Part shown: one piece after another, positions 9,343-18,331 of the stretch
Numbering within the stretch: position 1 is the stretch's first letter
Layout: each line of letters opens with the position of its first letter
Assembly: GCF_001467625.1 (NCBI RefSeq)
Contig: NZ_LNYB01000085.1
Span: 554,244 to 618,243, forward strand
DNA from: Legionella feeleii
GTDB lineage: Bacteria > Pseudomonadota > Gammaproteobacteria > Legionellales > Legionellaceae
DNA length: 64,000 nt
Direction of reading: 5' to 3'
Translations under genes and position numbers: made by a program
The notes under the pieces: model-generated
The model's input: only the letters and a program-made list of their open reading frames with translations
Told to the model about the DNA's origin: nothing
Databases searched by the model: none

Positions 9343-10553
9343 TAATCCAAACCCATGACTTCACGAACATCTTCTAACGCTTTAGTTGCTTCTTCCCGAG
9401 CCGCTTCACTACCTTCAGCAACAATCCTCTTTACTGAACCCAAATCCGACTCATACTCTCTGATGGCCGCTTGAATGGGTTGTAATTCTTGCTTAATAGA
9501 ATCAATTACTGGCCGTTTACAATCAATACAACCTATACCAGCCGAACGACAGCCAGTTTGCACCCAATCCCTTACTGTCTCGGAGGAATATATTTTATGA
9601 AATTGCCAAACCGGGCACTTTTCCGGCTCACCGGGATCAGTACGTTTAACACGGGCAGGATCAGTTGGCATGGTTAAAATTTTCTTCTCAACCTGCTCTG
9701 GCTCTTCGCGTAAACTAATGGTGTTATTGTAAGATTTCGACATTTTCTGCCCATCTGTACCAGGCATTTTAGAGGTTTCCGTTAACAAAGGTTGCGGCTC
9801 AGGTAAGATTATCTTTCCAGAACCATCCAAATAACCAAGCAAACGTTCCTTGTCCCCGATCGAGAGGTTATGCTGATTAGCTAACAAAGCTCTTGCCGTG
9901 TTTAAGGATTCATGACAACCATCTTGTTGGAATTCTTTCCGTAATTGACTGTAGAGCTTGCCATTTTTTTTACCCATTTTTTTTATAGCTTCAATCGCTA
10001 ACGCTTCAAAATTAGGTTCACGACCATAGATAAAATTAAACCGGCGGGCGATTTCACGCGTTAATTCAATATGAGCAACCTGGTCTTCACCGACGGGAAC
10101 ATAATCCGCTTTGTAAAGTAAAACATCTGCACTTTGCAAAAGGGGATATCCCAGAAAGCCATAAGTTGCTAAATCTTTATCATGTATTTTAGCTTGCTGA
10201 TCCTTATATGTTGGCACACGCTCAAGCCATCCCAAAGGAGTAATCATTGATAATAAAAGATGTAACTCAGCGTGTTCAGGTACCCAAGATTGGATAAAAA
10301 TTTTCGATAAACTTGGATTAAGGCCACAAGCCAACCAATCGACCACCATATCCCATAAAATAGTCTCTATAAAACCAGGTTCGTCGTAACGTGTCGTTAA
10401 ACCATGCCAATCGGCAACAAAAAAATAACAGTCATATTGATGTTGTAATTTAAGCCAATTCTTCAGGACACCATGATAATGACCCAAATGTAAGCGGCCG
10501 CTGGCACGCATTCCCGACACGACCCGTTTATTAGGACTGAATAAAGCTGACAT
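9339..10553 (-). CDS. trpS: Tryptophanyl-tRNA synthetase
   Basis: This class I aminoacyl-tRNA synthetase charges tRNA-Trp. The HIGH-type motif is HLGHY (in SGRLHLGHYHG) and the KMSKS loop is intact (GQKMSKSYNN). At 404 residues it is longer than the roughly 330-residue E. coli enzyme; the extra length includes an insert around residues 190-250 (KKMGKKNGKLYSQLRKEF onward) and a Cys-containing tail segment (GCIDCKRP), as in the longer TrpS subgroup of several gammaproteobacteria. It overlaps scpA by 4 nt. Confidence 0.95.
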   Translation of the reverse strand: MSALFSPNKRVVSGMRASGRLHLGHYHGVLKNWLKLQHQYDCYFFVADWHGLTTRYDEPGFIETILWDMVVDWLACGLNPSLSKIFIQSWVPEHAELHLLLSMITPLGWLERVPTYKDQQAKIHDKDLATYGFLGYPLLQSADVLLYKADYVPVGEDQVAHIELTREIARRFNFIYGREPNFEALAIEAIKKMGKKNGKLYSQLRKEFQQDGCHESLNTARALLANQHNLSIGDKERLLGYLDGSGKIILPEPQPLLTETSKMPGTDGQKMSKSYNNTISLREEPEQVEKKILTMPTDPARVKRTDPGEPEKCPVWQFHKIYSSETVRDWVQTGCRSAGIGCIDCKRPVIDSIKQELQPIQAAIREYESDLGSVKRIVAEGSEAAREEATKALEDVREVMGLDY

Positions 10554-10633
10554 CTAAATCCTTAACTATTTAACAAAATTATTAAATTATTTCCTCAAAT
10601 TAAAACATCCAAATGGAATGAATTTAAGGCTAG

Positions 10634-11254
10634 TTATCTAAAAGGCTCTGGATCACCTCTTCCTTCACGCAATACAACCGGGTAATCACCTGTTAAATCA
10701 ACTACGGTAGTTGGTTGATATCCACAATTGCCGCCATCGATGATTAAATCAGTCTGGTTACCAAGCAAATCTTTAATCGCTTCTGGCTCACCAAGAGGCG
10801 CCGTGGCTCCAGGCAATATCAGGGTCGTACTCATTAAAGGCGTTTCAAGGCACTCAAGTAACGACAAGGTAATGTTATTTTCAGGTACCCGTAAGCCTAA
10901 GGTCTTGCGTTTGGGGTGTAACATCAACCTTGGAACTTCATGCGTTGCATTCAAAATGAACGTATAAGAACCAGGGGTAAATGCTTTAAGCAAACGAAAA
11001 ATTGAATTTGAAACTTTTGCATAAGTCCCTAGTTGCGACAAATCTCGGCAGACCAATGTCATGTTATGATTTTTATCTAACTGGCGCAAACGTCTAATTC
11101 GCTCCAGAGCTGCCTTATTGCCTAATTTACAGCCCAAAGCATATCCTGAATCAGTGGGATAAACCAGGATCCCCCCCTCTTCAATGATAGACGCCGCCTG
11201 TCTTAATAAGCGCGACTGTGGATTATCAGGATGAATTGCAAAAAACTGACTCAT
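10634..11254 (-). CDS. yciO: YciO, Sua5/YrdC/YwlC-family protein
   Basis: This is a TsaC/Sua5-fold protein. The family includes threonylcarbamoyl-AMP synthases, but YciO itself is a poorly active paralogue whose cellular role is unsettled. The sequence matches E. coli YciO closely from its first residues (MSQFFAIHPDNPQ), with the YPTDSGYALGCK and GSYTFIL blocks and the REGRGDPEPF tail. I therefore place the start at 11254; an in-frame ATG at 11287 would run back into the PHP gene. It follows rnm by 11 bp. Confidence 0.92.
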   Translation of the reverse strand: MSQFFAIHPDNPQSRLLRQAASIIEEGGILVYPTDSGYALGCKLGNKAALERIRRLRQLDKNHNMTLVCRDLSQLGTYAKVSNSIFRLLKAFTPGSYTFILNATHEVPRLMLHPKRKTLGLRVPENNITLSLLECLETPLMSTTLILPGATAPLGEPEAIKDLLGNQTDLIIDGGNCGYQPTTVVDLTGDYPVVLREGRGDPEPFR

Positions 11255-11265
11255 AAACGCCCCTG

Positions 11266-12093
11266 TTAAAGATTCCATTGCTGCCATATAGGTGTACAGT
11301 TTACCGGTAGTTGTTGCTGTCTTCCAAGAGAAATCCGCGATAAAGCATCACCATGATAATCTGAACCTGTTGAGGCATATAGCTGAAAACGTAAACACAG
11401 CCCAAGCATTTCTTGTATTTGTGTTGCTGTCATTTCCCCTGAAACAATCTCGAGTCCAGTGCCGCCCGCCATTTTAAAAGCTATAATCAATTCTTGCAGC
11501 CGTGTACGTGTTAAGGAATATTTTAAGGGATGAGCCAGTACCGCCTGCCCCTTGGCTTGCATAATCCCTTCCACAGCCTCAGTCAGACTAAGCCAGGGAG
11601 TTGCTACATACGCGACTTTCCCTCTGCCAAGATAGCGTTTGAACGCGGTTTGCCTGTCAGGGACTAACCCTTCGTCAACAAATAATTGTGCAAAATGTGG
11701 CCTTCCAATGCGTTCGTGACCGGCAAGTTTACAGGCTTTTCCATAGGCATCATCGATACCACAAATTTTCATTTGCTCAGCAATTTGCAAAGCGCGTCCA
11801 ATACGACTTTCGTTTTGCTGTCTTATCAGCGCTAAAATGTTGTCGTCATCAGGGGAAATGTTTAAGCCCACAATGTGGATATCATATTTTTTCCAACGAA
11901 CACTCAGTTCAATACCATTAATGATGGTAAGAGGCAGATTGTGTGCTGCCTTATGCAGCTCACCCAAACCCGACATCGTATCGTGATCAGTCAAAGCCAG
12001 CATTGTGATGTTAGCTTCAACGGCTTTTTTTACTAGTGCAGTGGGAGTAAGCATTCCGTCAGAAAAATTACTGTGGCAATGTAAATCAATCAT
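11266..12093 (-). CDS. rnm: PHP-domain 5'-3' exoribonuclease (RNase AM, YciV)
   Basis: This is a PHP-fold metal-dependent phosphoesterase. E. coli YciV/TrpH (RNase AM) degrades short RNAs 5' to 3' and trims rRNA 5' ends. The metal-binding motifs are visible in order: HCHSNFSDG at the N-terminus, LTDHDTMSG, VLAHPLKYS and GSDYHGD. The 275-residue length is typical. It is the first gene of the leftward cluster running to rluB and is divergent from the receiver-domain gene at 12231. Confidence 0.93.
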   Translation of the reverse strand: MIDLHCHSNFSDGMLTPTALVKKAVEANITMLALTDHDTMSGLGELHKAAHNLPLTIINGIELSVRWKKYDIHIVGLNISPDDDNILALIRQQNESRIGRALQIAEQMKICGIDDAYGKACKLAGHERIGRPHFAQLFVDEGLVPDRQTAFKRYLGRGKVAYVATPWLSLTEAVEGIMQAKGQAVLAHPLKYSLTRTRLQELIIAFKMAGGTGLEIVSGEMTATQIQEMLGLCLRFQLYASTGSDYHGDALSRISLGRQQQLPVNCTPIWQQWNL

Positions 12094-12230
12094 AGCTGGT
12101 TGGATAATGGGGATTTAGGTTAATTAAAAAACAAATTATTTATATAGTATACCTGATGATAAGAAAAAATTGTTATTTATGTTGGCTCCAATTATAGTGG
12201 GGTCAGCTTAATCATGACTACAAGGATTTT

Positions 12231-12647
12231 ATGATTATTATTTTAGTTGAAGATAATCCAGTTAATCAATCGATTATGAAGAAGATATTAGAAAGTAATG
12301 TCAATAATGTCCTTGTTAAAGTGATTGGGAATGGTGAAGAAGCGGTTAAGTTTTTTAATAACAAGGCCAATCTCCATTTTAATTTAATTATTCTCGATGG
12401 CAATTTAGGAAGTAAGTCCATCAATGGCCCCCAAGTCGCGGAGGCAATCGTTAAAGCAGAGATAGATGCCCCCATAGCCTTATGGACTGATGACAAAGTT
12501 ATGATAGAAACCATGGAAGAAGTGTTTGGCAGAACACTTCCGCATTTAGATAAAAGTCCAATTAACAAAACTAATATCATTAATGTTGTAAAAACTATTT
12601 TGGATCCAACAACTGAACCCACAACAAACAGACGTATGACTTACTAA
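12231..12647 (+). CDS. Stand-alone receiver-domain response regulator
   Basis: This 138-residue protein is a single REC domain with no output domain. The acidic pocket (Glu7-Asp8), phosphoacceptor Asp56 in LIILDGN, Thr86 in ALWTDD and Lys108 in LDKSP are all present, so it should be phosphorylatable. An AAGGA ribosome binding site lies 5-6 nt before the ATG. No histidine kinase is adjacent; the CpxA kinase 3.5 kb away already has CpxR. It may act as a phosphorelay intermediate or through protein contacts. No further role can be assigned from sequence. Confidence 0.88.
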   Translation: MIIILVEDNPVNQSIMKKILESNVNNVLVKVIGNGEEAVKFFNNKANLHFNLIILDGNLGSKSINGPQVAEAIVKAEIDAPIALWTDDKVMIETMEEVFGRTLPHLDKSPINKTNIINVVKTILDPTTEPTTNRRMTY

Positions 12648-12754
12648 TCATCGAATCAGCTGGTTAAAAAATGTCTTGAAATTCAAAGTCGCTTGCGAAC
12701 TAACCAGTTTATGCACTATTCTTAACATATGCAGAACAAACCTTTAATACAGCA

Positions 12755-13705
12755 TTGAGTAGTACACTACAAAGCGAAAAAGTTATATTTCCTCATTTAA
12801 GTTCACAGCAACTGGCAAATTTGTGTGGCGTCTTGCATGAAAATATCAACCTGTTGGAAAAACATTTTAATGTGACCATTAAAATCGGTCATGATGGCTG
12901 CGTTTTATATGGGCATTCAAACCCCAGCCTGCATCAGGCAAAACAACTTATTAAACAGCTGCATCAACTAACTAATCAACCAATACCTGCTGAATTAATA
13001 ACCTCCCTATTAAACCACAAGGTACCGCAAACCATGACGACCCATTCGATAAAATTAAGTCGTAAGACCATACAACCACGAAATAGTAAACAAGCCGATT
13101 ATCTTCAAAGCATCAATACCCATGACATTATTTTTGCCGTGGGTCCTGCCGGTACTGGTAAAACTTATCTAGCGGTCTCCAAAGCAATAGAATGCTTTGA
13201 GAAAGGTGAAGTACAGCGTCTTGTTTTTGTTAGGCCTGCTGTGGAAGCCGGTGAAAAGCTGGGTTTTCTGCCTGGTGATCTTGTTGAGAAAGTTCTACCC
13301 TACCTTCGTCCTATTTATGATGCACTTTATGAAATGATCGGTTTTAAAGAAACACAGAAACTTATCCAAACCGATATTATCGAAATCCTCCCTCTGGCCT
13401 TTATGCGCGGCAGAACGTTAAATGAAGCCTTTATTATTCTTGATGAAGCTCAAAACACCACCATTTTACAGATGAAAATGTTTCTAACACGTATGGGTTT
13501 TGGTTCTAAAGCAGTCATTACAGGCGACATGACTCAGATAGATTTACCCAAAGGAACCGATTCAGGCCTGCCTCACGCAATTAAACTATTGGCAGATGTC
13601 CCTGAAATTAGTATACACACTTTCACTAGCCGTGAAGTGGTGCGACATCCATTAGTTTCCCGCATTGTTGATTGCTATGATAAAATTACCAAGGATAAAA
13701 AATAA
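12755..13705 (+). CDS. phoH: PhoH-like ATPase (YbeZ)
   Basis: This is a PhoH/YbeZ-type P-loop ATPase linked to RNA metabolism and usually found with ybeY. Walker A is GPAGTGKT, Walker B is FIILDEAQN, and MRGRTLNEAF and SKAVITGDMTQIDLP are family motifs. The N-terminal 100 residues form the KH-like region of YbeZ proteins. The best start is TTG at 12755; no in-frame ATG precedes it and the Shine-Dalgarno is weak, so the exact start is uncertain. It overlaps ybeY by one base (TAATG). Confidence 0.93.
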   Translation: MSSTLQSEKVIFPHLSSQQLANLCGVLHENINLLEKHFNVTIKIGHDGCVLYGHSNPSLHQAKQLIKQLHQLTNQPIPAELITSLLNHKVPQTMTTHSIKLSRKTIQPRNSKQADYLQSINTHDIIFAVGPAGTGKTYLAVSKAIECFEKGEVQRLVFVRPAVEAGEKLGFLPGDLVEKVLPYLRPIYDALYEMIGFKETQKLIQTDIIEILPLAFMRGRTLNEAFIILDEAQNTTILQMKMFLTRMGFGSKAVITGDMTQIDLPKGTDSGLPHAIKLLADVPEISIHTFTSREVVRHPLVSRIVDCYDKITKDKK

Positions 13706-14181
13706 TGGCATACCACATTGACTTACAAAATGCTTGTGATGACCCGATTCCAGTTAGTGACGAAAAGCTTATTTCCTGGGCTGAATTACCACTTATTGAC
13801 CACCTGCAAACAGCTGAATTAACTGTGCGGCTAGTTGATGATAAAGAAATGACCCAACTAAATCATGCTTACAGACAACAAAACAAAGCGACAAATGTAC
13901 TTGCCTTCCCCAGTGCTATTCCAGCTGGCGTTGAGCTTGAATATCCCTTGCTTGGCGATGTCATTATCTGCCCATCGGTTTTACATGCAGAAAGTATTGA
14001 GCAAGATAAACCCCTGGCAGAGCATTGGGCACATATTATCATTCATGGGGTCTTGCATTTATTAGGTTATGATCATATTCAAGAGAGTGATGCTGAAGTC
14101 ATGCAAGCTGCCGAAATTAAATTGCTTGCCAAACTTGGTTTTTCTAATCCTTATCACATAGAGGGTAGTCATATTGAGTAA
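13705..14181 (+). CDS. ybeY: Endoribonuclease YbeY (16S rRNA maturation)
   Basis: YbeY is a single-strand endoribonuclease needed for 16S rRNA 3'-end maturation and 70S quality control. The zinc site HGVLHLLGYDH is intact near residue 115, and the NVLAFPS block is conserved. At 158 residues it is full length. Its ATG overlaps the phoH stop and its stop overlaps the corC start by 8 nt, so phoH-ybeY-corC are probably translationally coupled. Confidence 0.96.
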   Translation: MAYHIDLQNACDDPIPVSDEKLISWAELPLIDHLQTAELTVRLVDDKEMTQLNHAYRQQNKATNVLAFPSAIPAGVELEYPLLGDVIICPSVLHAESIEQDKPLAEHWAHIIIHGVLHLLGYDHIQESDAEVMQAAEIKLLAKLGFSNPYHIEGSHIE

Positions 14182-15031
14182 AGAGGATGATACTGGTTCA
14201 TGGTTTATGCGCTTAAGGCAATTTTTACAAATTGAGCCACAAAATAAAGAGGAGTTAATTAGTTTGCTGCGTGATGCACACGCTCGCTCGCTAATCGATT
14301 CAGAAACCTTAAGTATGATAGAGGGCGTTATTCAATTTGCGCAAATGCGCGTACGCGATATTATGTTGCCTAAAAATCAAATGACTTGCATTTCCCAAGA
14401 CGATGAATTGAAAGATATTATTGATACCGTTACCAGTTCTGGTCACTCTCGCTTTCCAGTTACAGGAGACAATAAAGACGAAATTATTGGTATCTTGCAT
14501 GCTAAAGATTTACTTCGGTATCAGGCAGAGCGAACAACCGACTTCGATTTACACGATATTATCCGCTTCACCACTTTTGTACCAGAAAGCAAGCGTCTGG
14601 ATTTATTACTTAGCGAATTTCGTAATAATCGCAATCATATGGCAATTGTTGTTGATGAATATGGTGCTGTAAACGGCTTTGTCACGATTGAAGATATTAT
14701 TGAACAAATAATTGGCGATATTGAAGACGAATTTGATATCGATGAAGAGGCTTATATCAAAGCACATGGGGATGCTTATTACATTGTTAAAGCACATACC
14801 CCCATTGAAGAGTTTAATGAGCAGCTAGAAGCTAATTTTAGCGATGAAAACTACGATACCATTGGTGGTATTGTCATGAGTACTTTTGGCTATTTACCTA
14901 AACGCGGTGAAGCGATTACAATTAATGAGTTTGAATTTAAAGTTATTAATGCAGACTCTAGACGTATTAAGCTACTTGCCTGTTTTGATAAACGTAAGCA
15001 GCAACAAAGACATAATGTCAAGGACAACTAA
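14174..15031 (+). CDS. corC: CBS-domain protein CorC/YbeX
   Basis: This soluble protein has two CBS domains (about residues 65-185; RVRDIMLPKNQM and HMAIVVDEYGAVNGFVT) and a C-terminal CorC_HlyC/transporter-associated domain (about 200-280). E. coli YbeX/CorC has been linked to magnesium/cobalt efflux and, more recently, ribosome metabolism. The start is a TTG at 14174 inside the ybeY end. It has no transmembrane segment, unlike the PaeA/YfjD type. It ends 3 nt before cpxR. Confidence 0.93.
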   Translation: MSKEDDTGSWFMRLRQFLQIEPQNKEELISLLRDAHARSLIDSETLSMIEGVIQFAQMRVRDIMLPKNQMTCISQDDELKDIIDTVTSSGHSRFPVTGDNKDEIIGILHAKDLLRYQAERTTDFDLHDIIRFTTFVPESKRLDLLLSEFRNNRNHMAIVVDEYGAVNGFVTIEDIIEQIIGDIEDEFDIDEEAYIKAHGDAYYIVKAHTPIEEFNEQLEANFSDENYDTIGGIVMSTFGYLPKRGEAITINEFEFKVINADSRRIKLLACFDKRKQQQRHNVKDN

Positions 15032-15034
15032 GTA

Positions 15035-15715
15035 ATGAATAACAACATCTTAATTGTAGATGACGATACGGAACTTACCGATTTGTTAGTCCAGTATTTA
15101 GAGCCGGAAGGTTTTCATGTTGTCTGTGTTCATGATGGCGAAAGTGCCGTAAAAAAAGCACTGAACCAGGCATTTGATGCAATCATTTTAGATGTCATGC
15201 TCCCCAAATTAAACGGTTTTGAAGTTTTAAAAGCGATACGAGAGCATTTGCAAACGCCAGTTTTGATGTTAACTGCGCGTGGCGATGATATTGATCGTAT
15301 TGTGGGACTTGAAATTGGTGCTGATGATTATTTACCCAAGCCCTGTAACCCTCGTGAGCTGGTTGCAAGATTACGCGCCATTCTGCGACGAACTCAAAAA
15401 ATCCCCACGCAGAGACCAATTATTGAACACCAGGGGATTCTTGTTGATTGCTCCAAACGGCTAGCAACTCACAATAACGAGCCTATGGACTTGACTAACG
15501 CCGAATTTAATATTTTGGAAATGTTAATTAAATCACCTGGGCAGGCTTTCTCAAAAGAAGAATTAACAGAATACGCCTTAGGTAGAAAATATACTGCCTA
15601 TGATCGCAGTATTGATGTTCACATTAGTAACTTACGCAATAAGCTAGGTGATAATCAAGCCGGAGAACCGCTGGTTAAAACAGTTCGCGGTTTTGGGTAT
15701 ATGTTTAATGCTTAG
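15035..15715 (+). CDS. cpxR: OmpR-family response regulator CpxR
   Basis: The N-terminal receiver domain has phosphoacceptor Asp53 (LDVMLPK) and the switch Lys near residue 102 (DDYLPKP). The C-terminal winged helix includes LTNAEFNILEML and YDRSIDVHISNLRNKLG, very close to E. coli CpxR. In L. pneumophila CpxR directly controls several icm/dot and effector genes (established knowledge). It lies 3 nt after corC and overlaps cpxA by 8 nt. Confidence 0.95.
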   Translation: MNNNILIVDDDTELTDLLVQYLEPEGFHVVCVHDGESAVKKALNQAFDAIILDVMLPKLNGFEVLKAIREHLQTPVLMLTARGDDIDRIVGLEIGADDYLPKPCNPRELVARLRAILRRTQKIPTQRPIIEHQGILVDCSKRLATHNNEPMDLTNAEFNILEMLIKSPGQAFSKEELTEYALGRKYTAYDRSIDVHISNLRNKLGDNQAGEPLVKTVRGFGYMFNA

Positions 15716-17084
15716 ACTGTATTGGAAAATCTTCCTTTCATTTTGGTTAGCAACCATTTTAATCATTATTACGACTGCCTGGGTAACGAGTGAAATTGCC
15801 CAGAAATCATCAATACCAGCCCGTGAACGGGTCTTTATGGATAGTTACGCCAATGCAGCAGTAGCTACCTTTGAGTCAGGCCAACATTTAGCTTTGAAAA
15901 AATGGCTAAATAGAACTGGCGTATCCAGACATATGACCTTGTACTTACTTAGCAGTACAGGCGAGATTATTGGTAGTGCAACCCCACCAGAAATAGTTAA
16001 ACAAATTTCTGCCAATTTGGTAGACGAAGAATTGGATGATGGACTACTCAAGTTCGGTGATATTATAGTCAGCCACGAGATTCTATCTACATCAGGGAGG
16101 GCTTATCGACTTGTAGCAGTTAGTATCAAGCCACTGGCTCATTTTGTGGAAATTCCTTGGGCTGGCCTGACGATACGCTTAACCATCGCAATTTTTATTA
16201 GCGGCCTTATTTGCTACCTTTTATCCATTTACCTAACCCAACCTTTACAGTCATTAAGAATGGCAGCGCAATCAATAGCAACAGGCAAATTAAACACGCG
16301 CGTTGGCCGTTTCAAAGGCCATTACCGTGATGAAATTGCTGAATTAAGTGGTGAATTCGATAGTATGGCCGAACAATTGGAAACCATTGTTAATTCCAAA
16401 GAGCGTTTATTACAAGATATTTCTCATGAATTACGCTCACCGTTAGCCCGTTTACAAATCGCCATCGAATTGGGAAGGAAGAAAGCGTCTCAATTGGCTG
16501 AAGTTGAATTCAACCGTATGGAAGTTGAGTGTTTGCGGCTAAATACGCTGATAGGAGAAATTCTGGAGTTTGCAAGACTGGATAAATCCTCAAGCCATTT
16601 GAATAAAACGGTTGTCAATTTATCTGATTTACTCAACCAGATTATTGAGGATGCTAATTTCGAGCTTAGAAATACCAAATCGGGAGTGATACTACACAAA
16701 TCGCAAGACTATAAGCTCTTTCTGGATGAGCGATTAATTCATCGGGCCATTGAAAATATCATACGGAATGCACTTCGTTATGCAGCACCCGAGCCGCAGG
16801 TTATTGTTTCATTACAAAGTAATGAAGCCCACTCAGAAATCCATATTAATATTGAAGATAATGGTCCCGGTGTTCCAGAAGAACAATTGGAGCGTATTTT
16901 TAATCCATTCTACCGAGTTGACACATCGAGAGAAAAGAAAACAGGCGGCTATGGCCTTGGCTTGGCAATTGCGCAACAAGCCATTAAATTGCATCATGGC
17001 AATATTCAAGCAATGAATCGTAAGGAAGGCGGGCTACTGGTAAGAATTAGCTTACCAATATTGGAAAATCAATTACCCGCTTAG
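15708..17084 (+). CDS. cpxA: Sensor histidine kinase CpxA
   Basis: This inner-membrane kinase/phosphatase partners CpxR in envelope-stress sensing. The first transmembrane helix is IFLSFWLATILIIITTAW, followed by a periplasmic domain of about 135 residues, a second helix (LTIRLTIAIFISGLICYLL), a HAMP domain, the phosphoacceptor His in DISHELRSPLARLQ, and the N, G1 and G2 boxes (ENIIRNAL, IEDNGPGVP, GGYGLGLAI). I chose ATG at 15708 (MLRLYWK), which overlaps the cpxR stop; an in-frame ATG at 15648 would add 20 residues read from inside cpxR. No cpxP-like gene is adjacent. Confidence 0.94.
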   Translation: MLRLYWKIFLSFWLATILIIITTAWVTSEIAQKSSIPARERVFMDSYANAAVATFESGQHLALKKWLNRTGVSRHMTLYLLSSTGEIIGSATPPEIVKQISANLVDEELDDGLLKFGDIIVSHEILSTSGRAYRLVAVSIKPLAHFVEIPWAGLTIRLTIAIFISGLICYLLSIYLTQPLQSLRMAAQSIATGKLNTRVGRFKGHYRDEIAELSGEFDSMAEQLETIVNSKERLLQDISHELRSPLARLQIAIELGRKKASQLAEVEFNRMEVECLRLNTLIGEILEFARLDKSSSHLNKTVVNLSDLLNQIIEDANFELRNTKSGVILHKSQDYKLFLDERLIHRAIENIIRNALRYAAPEPQVIVSLQSNEAHSEIHINIEDNGPGVPEEQLERIFNPFYRVDTSREKKTGGYGLGLAIAQQAIKLHHGNIQAMNRKEGGLLVRISLPILENQLPA

Positions 17085-17317
17085 GTTTTTCCAATAACAA
17101 TCCATTATAATCAAGGGCCTCTGTCCAGCACAATTTTAAGTACCCGATTGGCTGATCCTCTTCACTGGCGTCATATGATTGGATATAATTTGCATCTGAT
17201 ATATAAGGGTTAGTTTTTTCTGCTTAAAATTACCAATCAATTTAAATCAGTTCTGAAATAAACAGCTTAAAGAATTTTTGTATCAAATTCTCAAAGAATA
17301 GATAGAGGGGCCTAGCA

Positions 17318-18127
17318 GTGAGCCATGCCGAAAAACTTAATAAAGCCAGCACTGCCTTTTTCTTTGCGGGATTTGCGGTATCAAAACTACACCATACCCC
17401 TTTTATTGTGTTGGCAACCCTGTCAAATCTTGCTTCACTTTTTTTATATGCCATTGCCTATTGTCTCTGGTTTCTCGCTAGCCGACTATATCCAGACTGT
17501 CCACGTAAAGCCCAATCCTGGTATGGATTTACTGAATTTAAAAACCAACACATCATTGCTGTTATCCTGGGTATAGCAGCAATAATCAGTTGCATAGCAG
17601 CGCTCAGCATGCCTTTAGCCATTATCCCGGCTACCTGGCTTTTTGCTTCTAGTAACAGTATCTGGTGTATTAGTGAGTATCATAAAAAACAGAGTTTATC
17701 TATTTCTGACAAAGATTATTCTGTCAGCCTACAAACGGCCTATTTGCGCTATGCAATCACTACGACGGCCTTATCTTTTCTTACCGCATTAGATACAACC
17801 CTTGCTATTATTTTCCCGGCAGAGACTGTTTTAATACTGACTTATTCCTCTATTGCTGGTGTCGGCCTGGGAGCATTAGCAATTTATTTTCTGACAGATT
17901 ATATCTACCGTAAACATGCCTCTGATGGGATAGATATAAGTTATATCAAAATGATAAACCCATTCAATCTCCTAAGTGAACAGTCACCTCAAGTGCAGCC
18001 ACGTCCATCTGACGAAGTCGCGCACTTTCCCCCTATTTTAGCAACTAAGCCTCCTGTGGAGGCCTCTGCCAGTCAAAGCAAGTCTATGGATGTCTCTAAA
18101 AACCCAAACGCTTGCTGTCTCTTTTAA
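17318..18127 (+). CDS. Multi-pass membrane protein with C-terminal CaaX-like box
   Basis: I do not recognise this 269-residue protein. It starts with GTG preceded by an AGAGGGG ribosome binding site. It has about five or six hydrophobic segments between residues 28 and 200, then a hydrophilic, Pro-rich tail of about 65 residues that ends NACCLF. The last four residues, CCLF, fit a eukaryotic CaaX prenylation box; Phe at the last position favours geranylgeranylation. Legionella is known to secrete effectors that host enzymes lipidate at such boxes. It is a single-gene unit between cpxA and the deo operon. Effector status is inference; a bacterial membrane protein ending in Cys by chance is the alternative. 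Confidence 0.75.
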   Translation: MSHAEKLNKASTAFFFAGFAVSKLHHTPFIVLATLSNLASLFLYAIAYCLWFLASRLYPDCPRKAQSWYGFTEFKNQHIIAVILGIAAIISCIAALSMPLAIIPATWLFASSNSIWCISEYHKKQSLSISDKDYSVSLQTAYLRYAITTTALSFLTALDTTLAIIFPAETVLILTYSSIAGVGLGALAIYFLTDYIYRKHASDGIDISYIKMINPFNLLSEQSPQVQPRPSDEVAHFPPILATKPPVEASASQSKSMDVSKNPNACCLF

Positions 18128-18331
18128 GCAATGATTGAAAGCAGCGCCAATACCAATACGAATACATATTAGATAAATATTAATCCGAATGTCCTGATTT
18201 TAATTGCACAGCCCAAAATATAACAAACAAATTAAGAATAGATCACTTATAATCGCAATAATAAGCTCACGACTTGTCAGATCAGAGGATAATGAGTATA
18301 GTTTGCAGGCTGTTTCAGGAGTAATTAATAC
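18128..18331 (+). promoter_or_regulatory. Promoter region of the cdd-pnp-deoC operon
   Basis: A consensus -10, TATAAT (18248-18253), lies 79 nt before the cdd ATG; no good -35 is visible at the normal distance, which may mean an activator is needed. No CRP- or DeoR-type operator could be recognised. Confidence 0.45.

Noticed and set aside
12266-12622. A 118-codon leftward frame antisense to the receiver-domain gene
   Set aside because: The rightward frame has the full receiver active site and a good ribosome binding site.
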